A stretch of 64,000 nt of DNA from CAVWCW01 sp963753615 (GCA_963753615.1 CAVWCW010000005.1:62001-126000); one strand, 5' to 3'. Positions 7,896-17,200 are shown, counted from the first letter of the stretch. The notes: generated by a model from the sequence alone, not told the origin. Made by a program: numbers and translations.

Positions 7896-8682
7896 TCTCG
7901 TCGGAGGCCAGGGCGAAGCCGTCGGCGGTGCGGACCGCAGTCTCGAAACGCTCTTCCCAATCGTGTAGGTTCTTGCGCGCGTCCTTGACGTAAGCGGTCC
8001 ATCGCACTACCCGCAGCACCAATTTGTTGAGCAGGCGTGGCAACCAGGGCAAGGGGCGTTCGGTGTCTATGAACAGCACCACGCGCTGCTGGTCGGTGAG
8101 ATTGCTGACCTCGTGCTCGTAGGTGTCGTCCAGCACCAGGCACTTGCCTTCGGCCCAGTTTCGGCGCTGGTCGCCGACCCGAATCCAGCAGTTGTCCCGG
8201 TCCGGGGGGATGATCAGGCCCAGGTGGGTGCGAACCACCCCCTTGGTTACGCCGCGGTGCGGTGGTATCCGGTAGTTCGGGGCCACGATGGAGAACAGGG
8301 CGGTCTGCAGGTTGGGAATCGACTCCAGCACCTGGGTGGTTTCCGGGCACTGACGGCAATTGCGTTCGGCCTTGCGGCCGAATCCGAACAGGATGAACGT
8401 CTTCCAGTTGTCGCCCTCGGAGATTCGCTTCTGGTCCGGCGACACGGCATGGAAAGGGGGGATGTGCTCGCGCGCGCCCAACAGCCGCTCCAGTTCCGCG
8501 CGGATCGGTTGCCAATTGGCCTCCAGGGTGGCCACGGCCGGGAACTGGGCGGGTTCGAAGAAGGGGTGGTCCCCGACCAGAGAACGACTGCCGAGGTAAC
8601 GATCCAGGGCCTGCAATAGACGGCGGCCGTTCTTCTTCACCAGTTTGCGGCGCTTCTTGCGCAAGCGTTCGGACCAAGTCAT
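7840..8682 (-). CDS. Aspartyl/asparaginyl beta-hydroxylase-type dioxygenase (LpxO-like)
   Basis: The 280-residue protein matches the Asp_Arg_Hydrox fold. It shows PHRG (His142), RTHLGL (His153), CWIRVG, EGKCLVLDDTYEHEV (His190) and QRVVLFID (Arg200), which are the iron and 2-oxoglutarate ligands of the family. ATG 8682 has GGGAG eight bases upstream. The N-terminus is very basic, suiting the membrane surface. Bacterial relatives include LpxO, which 2-hydroxylates lipid A acyl chains. In a sphingolipid cluster the likely job is hydroxylation of a ceramide acyl chain; lipid A is the alternative. LptG lies just upstream on the same strand with a 28-base gap. Confidence 0.75.
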   Translation of the reverse strand: MTWSERLRKKRRKLVKKNGRRLLQALDRYLGSRSLVGDHPFFEPAQFPAVATLEANWQPIRAELERLLGAREHIPPFHAVSPDQKRISEGDNWKTFILFGFGRKAERNCRQCPETTQVLESIPNLQTALFSIVAPNYRIPPHRGVTKGVVRTHLGLIIPPDRDNCWIRVGDQRRNWAEGKCLVLDDTYEHEVSNLTDQQRVVLFIDTERPLPWLPRLLNKLVLRVVRWTAYVKDARKNLHDWEERFETAVRTADGFALASDETSETPRDDTGAKSAPNRK

Positions 8683-8710
8683 AACAGTGCTCCCATTTCG
8701 ACGGTTAGAT

Positions 8711-9787
8711 TCAGGCATGACGCTGCGAGCGGGTCAGCAGCCAAGCGGCGAACGCGAGCGCTACCGCGATCGGGGCCAGGCTGGTCAGCGCCGGGCTGAG
8801 CTTGAACATCAGGCCCAGATTGGCCGTCAGTTGGTTGACGATCTGGAAGCCCAGCCCGGCCCCCAAGGCCATCAGGATGCGCTTTCCGACGCTGATCAGG
8901 CGCGGCGAGCCGAAGGCAAAGGGGATCGCCAGCAGCACCATGGCGCCGGTCGTGAGCGGCAGGGTCAGCTTCTGCCACAGAGCCAGCTCGTGGCGCTCAA
9001 CCGGCTGGCCGCTGTCGCGCAGATAGCCCAGATACTCAAAGGACTGACTCGGCGACATGGCATTCGGCGGAAGTTCCAGCAGGCCCACCTGGTCTGCTCG
9101 TAAGTAAGACTCCCAGTGCATCTCGTCCAAATGCTCGGCAACCAGTGCGCCGCCCTCGTTGCGCCGCAGCACCAGATTCTCGAGCCGCCACTCCTGGGGG
9201 ACACGAAGATCAGCCCGCTCGGCCTGGATGTATAGCTCCAGCTGGCGGTCCGGGCCGAATTCGAAGATGTCGATATCTGCCGGGATCCGTCCGTACAGGA
9301 GCTTATTGATATTAACGAAGCGATTTCTGTAGTGGATCCAGAAGCCCCCCTCCCGCGGCTCCACCACACCGCCGGCTATTGCCGCTGAGCGCTGCTGCAC
9401 CGCCTTCTGGTGCAGCGGCGAGGCGACGAACTCCTCGACCCCAGCGGCAACCAACATCAGTATCAGACCACTCTTGAGCACCGAGCCGGCGATGCGGGCC
9501 ACCGACAACCCGACCGCCTGCATGGCGATCAACTCCTGGTGGTGCGCCAGCCGGGCCAGGGCGGTGGTGCTGCCCATCAGCGCGGCGAAGGGCAGCAGGT
9601 CGAGGGCACGGCGCGGCAGCATCTGCAGTTCGTAGCGCAGGGCGTGCCAGATATCGAACACCCCCTTGCCCACATCGTCGAGTTGGTTGATCAGGTCGAG
9701 GAACACGAACAGGGGCAGCAGCATCAGCAGCACTAGTACAAAACCGTCCCCCAGAGCCCGCCCCAAATAGCGGTCGAGGGTGTTCAT
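8711..9787 (-). CDS. lptG: LptG-type permease of a lipopolysaccharide/lipid export ABC transporter
   Basis: This 358-residue YjgP/YjgQ permease has hydrophobic segments at both ends and a periplasmic beta-jellyroll-like domain between them (start MNTLDRYLGRALGDGF; C-terminal LTTGAMVLLAIPFAFGSPR). The ATG at 9787 overlaps the LptF stop by four bases (ATGA). The longer frame upstream is inside lptF and is not used. LptF and LptG form the membrane core that extracts LPS for the LptB ATPase. Here they sit among sphingolipid genes, not next to pepA, so a second, lipid-specific pair is possible. No lptB is in the window. Confidence 0.85.
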   Translation of the reverse strand: MNTLDRYLGRALGDGFVLVLLMLLPLFVFLDLINQLDDVGKGVFDIWHALRYELQMLPRRALDLLPFAALMGSTTALARLAHHQELIAMQAVGLSVARIAGSVLKSGLILMLVAAGVEEFVASPLHQKAVQQRSAAIAGGVVEPREGGFWIHYRNRFVNINKLLYGRIPADIDIFEFGPDRQLELYIQAERADLRVPQEWRLENLVLRRNEGGALVAEHLDEMHWESYLRADQVGLLELPPNAMSPSQSFEYLGYLRDSGQPVERHELALWQKLTLPLTTGAMVLLAIPFAFGSPRLISVGKRILMALGAGLGFQIVNQLTANLGLMFKLSPALTSLAPIAVALAFAAWLLTRSQRHA

Positions 9788-10884
9788 GCCCTGCCCCTCT
9801 CGGCCTTCGGGGTGCCACCCAGCAGACGCCGGCGCCAAGGCCAGGCGGCGGCCACCAGGATCACCAGGGCCAGCAGCCCCAACGGCCACCAGAGACCGGG
9901 CATGGGGCCGACAGCGCCCTCTTGCACCAGATTCTTGGCCATGCTCATGGCGTTGTAGAACACCGCATAGGCGAGGACGGCGATCACCTCCTTGACGTGG
10001 CGCCCCAGGCGCGGCGCCGAGCGGCTGAGCGGCACCGCCAGCAGGGCCAGCAGCAGGGTGGTGACCGGGGTGGACAAGCGCCACTGGTACTCGGCCAGAT
10101 CCTTGCGGTGTTTCGAGCCGCGGAGCGAGGCGGTGCTTCGCGCCTTGCTCTTGGCAGCCAGATCCTTCTCGGACGGACCCGCCAGGCGCAGCACCAAGTG
10201 GCCGAAGCCCATGGAAACGTCCGGGCGGCCCACCCTCCCGAGCTGATAGGCAAAGCCGCGGGTAAATTCGAAGGTCACCGCGTGGTCCGGCCGCGGCTGG
10301 GGCTGATGCATGCTGTCCGCCAACACGATCTGCCGTTTGCGCTCGGACCGGGTCTGAAACATCACCCCGGAGGCCGAACGGCTGTCGATGTCCACGCCCT
10401 CGACGTACAAGGAGTAGCGGGACTCCGGCCCGACATAGAAGCGCCGCGGCTCCAGGTTAGTGATGTCGAAGCTGGTCTCGGCGACCGACTCCAACAGATA
10501 GCCCTGGTAATAGGCCCAGGGCCGGGCCAGCAGCGACAGGGCGGCCACCAGCAACGCCACGACCAGAGCCAGCAACAACACCACCGAGAACACCCGCAGC
10601 TCACCGATACCGAGGGCCGACAGGGCGGTCATCTCGCTGTCGGCATGCAGCCGGCCAAGCCCCACCACGACCGACAGGTAGAGCGCCACCGGCAACAGGA
10701 CTTCCAGGGCAATCAGGCCCCGAATCAAGACGAATTGAAGTACGGTTTCCGTAGGCAGCAACCCGGCCACCGCGTCGTTCAGGGCCACCGCGCTGGAGTA
10801 GCTGAAAAACACCACGCCGAGAATAACGACGATGGTGAGAAAGGGGCGGAGGATCTCCCTCGCGAGGTAGAGCTGGATGATCAA
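9784..10884 (-). CDS. lptF: LptF-type permease of a lipopolysaccharide/lipid export ABC transporter
   Basis: The 366-residue protein starts MIIQLYLAREILRPFLTIV. It has three N-terminal and about three C-terminal membrane segments, with a periplasmic domain near residues 120-260, as in LptF. The only available start is TTG 10884; no strong ribosome-binding site is seen, so translation may be weak or the start mispositioned. It overlaps lptG, forming a tight pair. It is divergent from a phosphoesterase gene with a 100-base gap, where the promoters should lie. Confidence 0.85.
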   Translation of the reverse strand: MIIQLYLAREILRPFLTIVVILGVVFFSYSSAVALNDAVAGLLPTETVLQFVLIRGLIALEVLLPVALYLSVVVGLGRLHADSEMTALSALGIGELRVFSVVLLLALVVALLVAALSLLARPWAYYQGYLLESVAETSFDITNLEPRRFYVGPESRYSLYVEGVDIDSRSASGVMFQTRSERKRQIVLADSMHQPQPRPDHAVTFEFTRGFAYQLGRVGRPDVSMGFGHLVLRLAGPSEKDLAAKSKARSTASLRGSKHRKDLAEYQWRLSTPVTTLLLALLAVPLSRSAPRLGRHVKEVIAVLAYAVFYNAMSMAKNLVQEGAVGPMPGLWWPLGLLALVILVAAAWPWRRRLLGGTPKAERGRA

Positions 10885-10984
10885 GGCCAGGGGTCCCCGG
10901 GGTCTCGCCTACGGGCGCCTGCGGTGACAGGTGCAGCAGGCCTATGTTATATGCACAGCAGACCAAGCGTAAAGCGAACGGCCA

Positions 10985-11962
10985 ATGCCCAGCCCTATCC
11001 GCGAGAACTGCCCGCCTGATCCAGCCCCCGCGTGGACGCTGGCCCACCTATCCGACCCCCACCTGACCGGGCTGGAGGGGGTCGAGCGGCATCAGTTGCT
11101 CAACAAGCGCGCCCTGGGCTATCAGTCCTGGCGCCGGCACCGGCGCCACGAGCATCGGCCGGAAATATTGGCCGCTTTGGTGCGGGATCTGCACCGCCAG
11201 GCGGTGCAGCAGGTGGCGGTTACGGGCGATCTGACCCACCTCGGCACCCCGCGCGAATGCCGGGAGGTTGCCGAATGGCTGCCGGCCCTCGGCGACCCGG
11301 ATCGGGTAACCCTGGTGCCGGGCAATCACGATGCCTATGTACACGAGCCCTGGCGATCGACGCTCGACCTTTGGGCCCCCTACATGGCTGGCGACGAATC
11401 CCCCGGAGGGGCGAGCGACGAACGCCTGTTTCCCAGCCTGCGGGTGCGCGGCAACCTGGCCCTTATCGGCCTCAGCTCGGCCCGCCCCTCGGCCCCGCTG
11501 CTGGCGGTGGGGACCCTGGGGGCGCGCCAGCTGCAGGCCCTGACCGGCCTATTGGCGGAAACCGGCCGCCGTGGCCTATGCCGGGTACTGCTGATCCACC
11601 ACCCGCCGGCCCCCGGGAGCTGCGCTTGGCGCAAGCGCCTCACCGACGCCCCCCAGTTGGCCCGGGTAATCGCCGCAGAAGGGGTGGAACTGGTGTTGCA
11701 CGGACATACCCACAAGTCGGCCCGACACTGGCTGGCCACCCCGGCAGGCCGGGCCCCCGCCATCGGGGTGCGCTCGGCGTCAGGACTCGGCCGCAGACCG
11801 GGACGGCGGGCCCAGTACCACCTGCACCGTATCCTTCCCAGCGGGGGAGGATGGCGCATGCAGATGAGCGTACGGGAGTATCTTTCGCCTGCCCAGGGGT
11901 TTGCCGAAACGGCGACCTGGGAGACCGCACTGGGTCGGGCCGCCGGCGCCAAGACGGATTGA
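10985..11962 (+). CDS. Calcineurin-like metallophosphoesterase
   Basis: This 325-residue enzyme has the full two-metal phosphoesterase set: SDPH (Asp24, His26), GDLTHLG, GNHD, HHPP and GHTHK. No signal peptide is visible, so it is probably cytoplasmic. CpdA-type cyclic-nucleotide phosphodiesterases and lipid phosphoesterases such as LpxH share this fold, and sequence alone does not choose between them. Because it lies between lptF and the serine palmitoyltransferase gene, a role in removing phosphate from a lipid intermediate is possible. The ribosome-binding site before ATG 10985 is weak. Confidence 0.75.
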   Translation: MPSPIRENCPPDPAPAWTLAHLSDPHLTGLEGVERHQLLNKRALGYQSWRRHRRHEHRPEILAALVRDLHRQAVQQVAVTGDLTHLGTPRECREVAEWLPALGDPDRVTLVPGNHDAYVHEPWRSTLDLWAPYMAGDESPGGASDERLFPSLRVRGNLALIGLSSARPSAPLLAVGTLGARQLQALTGLLAETGRRGLCRVLLIHHPPAPGSCAWRKRLTDAPQLARVIAAEGVELVLHGHTHKSARHWLATPAGRAPAIGVRSASGLGRRPGRRAQYHLHRILPSGGGWRMQMSVREYLSPAQGFAETATWETALGRAAGAKTD

Positions 11963-12050
11963 ACCGCCCAAGCCCAGGGGACGCTGCAGAAACCGCCCGG
12001 CCGCTGGCGCTTACCGCACCGACACCCGGCGTCCTGGCGGTGGCCGAGGG

Positions 12051-13223
12051 TCAGTGAAGGGACAGAAAAGCGTCGCGAATCCTCGCCACCTGCTGTGGGC
12101 TGTGGGCAGCGCTCAGACTGCAGCGCAACAGGCAGTGGCCGCTGGGGGTGGCCGGCGGTAGCACCAGGTTGACGTAGACCCCCTGCTCCATCATCCGCTG
12201 CCACCAGGCCAGGGCCTGTTCCTTGGTCCCCACTTCCACCGCAACCACCGGCCCAGGGTGCGGGCCGAGCCGGAATCCGGCCTGCTCCAGCGCCCCATGA
12301 AGTTGTTCGGCATTGCGCCAAAGTTGATCCCGCAGCTCGTGCCGATCCCGCAGGATACCCAGGGCGACCCGGGTCGAGGCGATCACCGATGGCGCCAGCG
12401 AGGCGGTAAAGATATAGGCGCGAATGGCGTAGCGCATGATTTCCAACTGCGGGTGGCGGCTTACGCAGAAGCCGCCGACACTGCCCAGGCTCTTGCTGAA
12501 GGTGCCGACGATGAAATCCACGTCGGCCTCCACCCCGGCGGCTTCGGCCAGGCCTCGGCCCTGCTCCCCCAGCACCCCCAGGGAATGGGCTTCGTCCACC
12601 AGCAGGTAACCGCCGTGCTCGCGCTTGACCGCCGCGATCTCCGCCAGCGGTGCCTGATCCCCGAGCATGCTGTAGATACCCTCCACCAGGATCAGGGCAT
12701 CCGCGGCGCGGTCCCCGAGCCGGCGCAGGCGTTTCGCCAGGTCATCCGCATTGTTGTGGCGGAAGCGGATGATCTCGGCCCCGCTCAGGCGGGTGCCTTC
12801 GTAGATGCTGGCGTGGCAGTCGGCGTCCATCAGGATCACGTCGCCGGGCCCGGCAAGGGTGCTCACCACGCCCATGGTGGCGAGAAAACCGGTAGAGAAG
12901 ACGATCGCCGCCGGCGTGCCGAAGAAAGCGGCCATCTCCCGTTCCAGGGCCAGGTGGTCGGCGTAGTTGCCGTTGGCCAGGCGCGAGCCGGTGGTGCCGG
13001 TGCCCTGCTCGTCCACCGCCTCTCGGGCCGCCCGCCGGCAATCCGGGTCGAAGGTCAGACCGAGATAATTATTGGTGCCCGCCAGGATCACCCTCTGGCC
13101 ATTGACCACCCCCTCGGTGGCGGAGAACACCTGCTCGGTAACCGCCCCGACCGGCACCAGACCGGTGGCGGCAAGCGCCTCTCGGGCCGCGGCCAGTTCT
13201 TGAAACTTGTCGAATAGGCCCAT
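12051..13223 (-). CDS. spt: Serine palmitoyltransferase-type alpha-oxoamine synthase
   Basis: This 390-residue PLP enzyme has DCHAS (His138, ring stacking), DEAHSLG (Asp210, His213) and GTFSKSLGSVGG, in which Lys244 is the PLP lysine. The segments GGFCVS and AYIFTASLAPSV resemble bacterial serine palmitoyltransferases more than BioF or Kbl. ATG 13223 starts MGLFDKFQEL; the longer frame adds unlikely N-terminal residues. The reaction is serine + acyl thioester to 3-oxosphinganine + CO2. With a dedicated acyl ligase, ACP and SDR about 8 kb away, it completes most of a ceramide base pathway. A different oxoamine synthase such as 8-amino-7-oxononanoate synthase is possible, but no biotin genes flank it. 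Confidence 0.8.
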   Translation of the reverse strand: MGLFDKFQELAAAREALAATGLVPVGAVTEQVFSATEGVVNGQRVILAGTNNYLGLTFDPDCRRAAREAVDEQGTGTTGSRLANGNYADHLALEREMAAFFGTPAAIVFSTGFLATMGVVSTLAGPGDVILMDADCHASIYEGTRLSGAEIIRFRHNNADDLAKRLRRLGDRAADALILVEGIYSMLGDQAPLAEIAAVKREHGGYLLVDEAHSLGVLGEQGRGLAEAAGVEADVDFIVGTFSKSLGSVGGFCVSRHPQLEIMRYAIRAYIFTASLAPSVIASTRVALGILRDRHELRDQLWRNAEQLHGALEQAGFRLGPHPGPVVAVEVGTKEQALAWWQRMMEQGVYVNLVLPPATPSGHCLLRCSLSAAHSPQQVARIRDAFLSLH

Positions 13224-13389
13224 CGAATAACCTGCTCTTGCGGTGTGACGAAGACGACCGGGTTGGATAGCGGCGGGGCCGCGGTCGATCAAAGAGCGGG
13301 ATTATACACTATGGGCCTGACCGACAGGCCGGACACCGGGATCGCAACCTGGGGACATCGGCTCCGAACAGACGCTGCCATCGTTGGGG

Positions 13390-14463
13390 TCAGCGCAGCG
13401 GGGCTGGATTCGTCGGCCGCTGGGACTCGATGGCCTGGTAATCGATGCTGATGCACTCTCCGGCAACCGGCCGGAACAGGTTGTCGGCGAAGGCTAGATG
13501 GTCCGGATGCCCGCGGCAGCTGTCGATGACCGCGGGGTGGCAGAACCGAACCAGCCAGGTGCAGCGGTAGGCCGAGTCATGCTTCACCGCCTCACCGGTG
13601 AGCACCGCGCGAACCCCCGGAATGGCGCCCAGGGTGCGCCGTCCTTCCGCCATCATCGCTTCCACACCCGGGCGGTCCAGGCCCTTCACGTTGCATACAA
13701 TCAAGTGCTCCACGGGCAGCCAGGGTGTGCAGCTGGCCAGCAATTCCTCGGCGCGGCCGGCCGCCTCCCAGAGGCGCATGCAACGCTCCGCCTCCGCTGC
13801 GATGGCCCCCGGCACGCCGCGCATGAGCGAGGTAAAGGCACCGCTGGCGTCCGCTGTGGCCTGCTTGCGGACCACCGCCGCCGCATCCGACAAGGCGGTG
13901 TAATGGTTGATCTTGGCGATCCCGTTGGCGATGAGACGCCGAAACTGGTCGTCGCTCAGCCCGGTGCCACCATGGATCACCAGCGGTGATGCCCAATGCT
14001 CGATCAATCTGCTCGAGGCGTTCGAAATCCAGCTTGGGCTCGCCCCGCATGCGCCCGTGCACGGTGCCGATGGAGACGGCGAGAAAGTCCACGCCGGTCT
14101 CCGCCACATAGGTCCGGGCCTCGTCCGGCGTGGTATAGGCCACTTCGCCGGGATGGCGCGCCGCGTCCTCGCACTCCACCCCCGGCACGTAACCGAGCTC
14201 GCCCTCGACCGGAACGCCGCAGGCATGGGCCACGGCCACCAATTCGCGGGTGCGCCCGATATTCTCCGGCAGCGGCCGGTCCGAGGCGTCCACCATCACC
14301 CCATTGCAGCCCAGGTTGATCGCCTGGACCGCCGACTCCCGACTGGCGCCGTGGTCGAGATGAATGGCCACGGGGACGGAGGCGCGGCGCGCCGCTGCCT
14401 CCACCGCCGGCATCAAGAATTCGAAATCGAAGTATTCGCAATGGGACTCGGCCAGACTCAGGC
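13390..14463 (-). pseudogene. Broken class II (fructose-bisphosphate-type) aldolase fused to a Dabb domain
   Basis: Two frames make one protein. The first, roughly 14463-13985, carries the barrel from SLAESHCEYFDFEFLMPAV through VAIHLDHG and VSIGTVHG to ERLEQIDRALG. The second continues with PLVIHGGTGLSDDQF and ends in a Dabb-like domain (VEHLIVCNVK...). They join near 13985, where one extra base, or two missing, breaks the frame. The first ~45 residues of a normal class II aldolase are missing at the right-hand end, where a cbbR fragment begins on the other strand. The gene cannot encode a functional aldolase as written. It was probably a Calvin-cycle or glycolytic aldolase. Confidence 0.8.
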
Positions 14464-14950
14464 TTTGTGGGCACCCGCAGGGCGGTGCTGGAGCGTCTGA
14501 CCCGCAAGCAGGACGAACCGTACGTGTTGGGTCAACCGCCGGAGAAGGCAAAGGTGGAGGCGACCGCCTCCGCGCCCAGTACCCTGGTGGGCGCGAGAGC
14601 CGTCACGCCGTCGCGCCTGGCGCAGGAGTCGTTTATTGCACGGGAGCAAGGCTCGGGTACCCGCGTCGCTTACGAGGCGATTTTTCGGCGTCACCGGACC
14701 GGGCCTGAAGGTCCGCATGGAATTGGGGAGCAACGAGGCCATCAAGCAGACGGTAGCGGGCCGTATGGGAATCTCCATCCTGTCCCAGAGCGCGGTCCGA
14801 GCCGAATTGGCCAGCGGAGACCTGGCGGTGCTGGATGTAGTCGGGCTGCCGCTGCAACGGCAGTGGCACCTGGTGCACCCGAAAGACAAGTTACTCGCCC
14901 CGGCGGCAACCGCATTCCGAAGCTTTCTGACGGCGCCGCGGACCGACTGA
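14464..14950 (+). pseudogene. cbbR: C-terminal fragment of a cbbR-type LysR regulator, frameshifted
   Basis: The + strand carries only the effector-binding half of a LysR regulator. One frame gives RAVLERLTRKQDEPYVLG and FIAREQGSGTRVAYEAIF. The next frame gives KVRMELGSNEAIKQTVAG, then GISILSQ and a C-terminus ending at 14950. The shift occurs near 14680 in a TTTTT run. The DNA-binding helix-turn-helix is absent. The pattern SREPGSGTR...MELGSNEAIKQAVAG is characteristic of CbbR. The fragment starts where the divergent aldolase fragment is cut, so one deletion probably removed both 5' ends and their shared promoter. Confidence 0.75.
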
Positions 14951-15009
14951 TCGCTGGGTTGCGGAGGGTGGCCGGTGCATAGGAAATGTTCGGATTGGGC
15001 GCGCCGCCC

Positions 15010-15798
15010 TCATTGCTCCGGCGGCACCAGAGCCCGATAGGCATGCCAACTGGCGTGACCGATCAGGGGCAGTGCGACAATCAGGCCGACGTAGAAGGTC
15101 AGCAGCCCGATCCCTACGATCAGCACAATTAGAGCCGCCCACACCATCATGACGAGGAAATTCTCCGTCACCGCTTTGACGCTGAAGCGAATCGCCGTGA
15201 ATCCGTCCACTTTGCGGTCGATCAGCATCGGCACCGACACCGCGCTGATCGCGTAGGCGCACCAGGCAAAGGCAAACCCGACCAGGAAACTCGCGATCGC
15301 AAACACCCTGCCCTGTTCGGACAGCAGCACATGGCTGAAGAAATTGTCGAGCGGGGGGGAAATGCCCGCATACAGCAGCGCGAAGAGCACGAAATTCGAG
15401 GCAAACCAGAGTTGCAGGATAATGAAGAAACCGCCGATGAGGATGCTGATCTGCCCCTGGTTCCGCTTCCACGCCTCCAGGGCATTGCAGGTCTCAAGAG
15501 GTTCACCCCGTTCCAGGTGGGCGCTCATCTGGTACAGTCCGATGCCGATGGCCGGCGCCACGAGAAAGAAACCGGAAATAAGGAAAGGCAGAAGAAACAG
15601 CTTCTCCGTGGTCACCAGGACCAGCGTCAGCAGGCCGCTGATCAATACGATAGCGGCCCCGTAGATGAAGCTGTATCGGCCCGCACCGCGCATGTCCTTC
15701 CAGCCCTTGGACAGCCAATCCAAGGGTTCGGAGAAACCAACCTTGTTCACGATGAGTTCTTGCCACCGGGTACTGCCTGTAGAGGCCGCGGTCTCCAT
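15010..15798 (-). CDS. DUF2189 family integral membrane protein
   Basis: The 262-residue protein has about six to seven hydrophobic segments starting around residue 45, after an amphipathic N-terminus (EPLDWLSKGWKDM). The repeated glycine-rich segments and LERGEPLETCNALEAWKRN loop fit DUF2189. Function is unknown for the family; members often accompany respiratory genes. It is the last gene of the LOV-headed minus-strand run, separated from the FAD oxidoreductase by 121 bases, so it may have its own promoter. Confidence 0.75.
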   Translation of the reverse strand: METAASTGSTRWQELIVNKVGFSEPLDWLSKGWKDMRGAGRYSFIYGAAIVLISGLLTLVLVTTEKLFLLPFLISGFFLVAPAIGIGLYQMSAHLERGEPLETCNALEAWKRNQGQISILIGGFFIILQLWFASNFVLFALLYAGISPPLDNFFSHVLLSEQGRVFAIASFLVGFAFAWCAYAISAVSVPMLIDRKVDGFTAIRFSVKAVTENFLVMMVWAALIVLIVGIGLLTFYVGLIVALPLIGHASWHAYRALVPPEQ

Positions 15799-15919
15799 CT
15801 TCTCTCCTCCGATTCAAAGCGTGACAGGCATTGGCCGATGCGCAATTAGCAGATCTTTGTTATCAACAGACGCCAAAACCAATGAGTAGCTGTTATTAAA
15901 GCGGCCCGGCAAGCCCAAT

Positions 15920-17200
15920 TCAAGACTCCTCACGCGGGCGAGACGCCTCCCGCGGTCCACCGGACAAGGCTGCGGCCAGTTCGGCACCGGCCCTCGCCCC
16001 TGAGTGCAGCGCCCACTGGATCGAGGGTGCGCCGCCTAGTTCCGCGCAGCACCAAAGCCGTTTACCCACCCTCAGCTCTCGGGCACCGGGATAGGACACG
16101 GGCGGTGCTTGTCTGGGCAGGGCCTCTGGTAACCGGTAAACCGCCAGGCGCTCCCATTGCTCCGCCGCTGCGCCGAACCAGGCGACAAGCTCTCGCTTGA
16201 GATCGGCTTCGATCCGATCTGGGTCCGGTCCGGCGCCGAACAGGTTGACGGTCACCAGATGTCGGCCGGCGGGGGCGTAGCCACGGGAAAGGTTGCTCGG
16301 GATCAACAGACTGTTGATCAACCCCCGCCCCTCGCCGTTGAGGACCAGATCCGGACCCGGTAGCGGGGCCTGTTCGGCGGCAAAATAGAAGCAGGTCGTA
16401 CCTCGAGTCTCCGGAAGGGTCCCCCATTCCAGCAGTCGCGCCGCCTCCCGCGCGTCGGTGGCGACGACCAGGGCGCGCGCCCGCAGTCGCTCGCCGGCCT
16501 CAAGCACGACCTGACCATCCAGCAACTGCCGGACGCGCACCCGCAATCTGATCGACTCGGGCGGCAGCTTGGCGGCGAGTTGCGCGGGGATTGCCCCCAT
16601 CCCCCGGGCGGGCAAGGCCGTATCGCCGAGGGCAAAAGCACGGAATACGAATTCGAAGGCGCGGCTGGACACGGCGAGGTCAGGCTCGAAAAAGACGCCG
16701 GCGAAGAAAGGCTTGAAGAAGCGGTCGATGCTGCGCGGCGAAAACCCCAGGTTTCGCAACAGGCGCAGGGCGTCTGACTCCGGGCGCCCGTAGAGCTCGT
16801 CCAGGCCGCCACGCAAAGCGCGCCGCCGCAGGGCGAGCAAGCGCAGCTTGTCCCCACTAGTAGCCACTGGCGACCGGATCATCTCCAACAGTCGCGAGGG
16901 CCGGCGCCAGACGTCGCTCACCCGGTGGAAGTCGCCCCCAACGCGAACCAGCGCGCCCGGCTCGAAAGGGCGCAGATCCAATGCGTGGTAGTCCAGCAGT
17001 CGTCGTGCCTCCGGATACCAGGTCTGCAGCACTTGGAAGCCGCGATCGAGCAGAAAGCCTTCCAACCGGTCGGTGCGTATCCTGCCACCGATCGCATCCG
17101 CAGCATCGAGGACCAACGGCTCCAACCCGCTTTCCTGCAGGCTCAGCGCGCATGCCAGACCGGACAGGCCGGCCCCGATGACGATGACGTCGGCATCCAT
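15920..17200 (-). CDS. FAD-dependent amine oxidase / desaturase-like oxidoreductase
   Basis: This 426-residue flavoprotein begins with the dinucleotide fold VIVIGAGLSGLACALSLQES and a GG-motif AIGGRIRTD. It has a C-terminal FAD-contact region around CCAELGGAPSIQWAL. It resembles protoporphyrinogen-oxidase / phytoene-desaturase superfamily members; the substrate is unknown. Relatives in other bacteria are often light-induced with photolyase-type genes. The gene lies 48 bases downstream of the DUF4174 gene in the LOV-headed run. Confidence 0.8.
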   Translation of the reverse strand: MDADVIVIGAGLSGLACALSLQESGLEPLVLDAADAIGGRIRTDRLEGFLLDRGFQVLQTWYPEARRLLDYHALDLRPFEPGALVRVGGDFHRVSDVWRRPSRLLEMIRSPVATSGDKLRLLALRRRALRGGLDELYGRPESDALRLLRNLGFSPRSIDRFFKPFFAGVFFEPDLAVSSRAFEFVFRAFALGDTALPARGMGAIPAQLAAKLPPESIRLRVRVRQLLDGQVVLEAGERLRARALVVATDAREAARLLEWGTLPETRGTTCFYFAAEQAPLPGPDLVLNGEGRGLINSLLIPSNLSRGYAPAGRHLVTVNLFGAGPDPDRIEADLKRELVAWFGAAAEQWERLAVYRLPEALPRQAPPVSYPGARELRVGKRLWCCAELGGAPSIQWALHSGARAGAELAAALSGGPREASRPREES

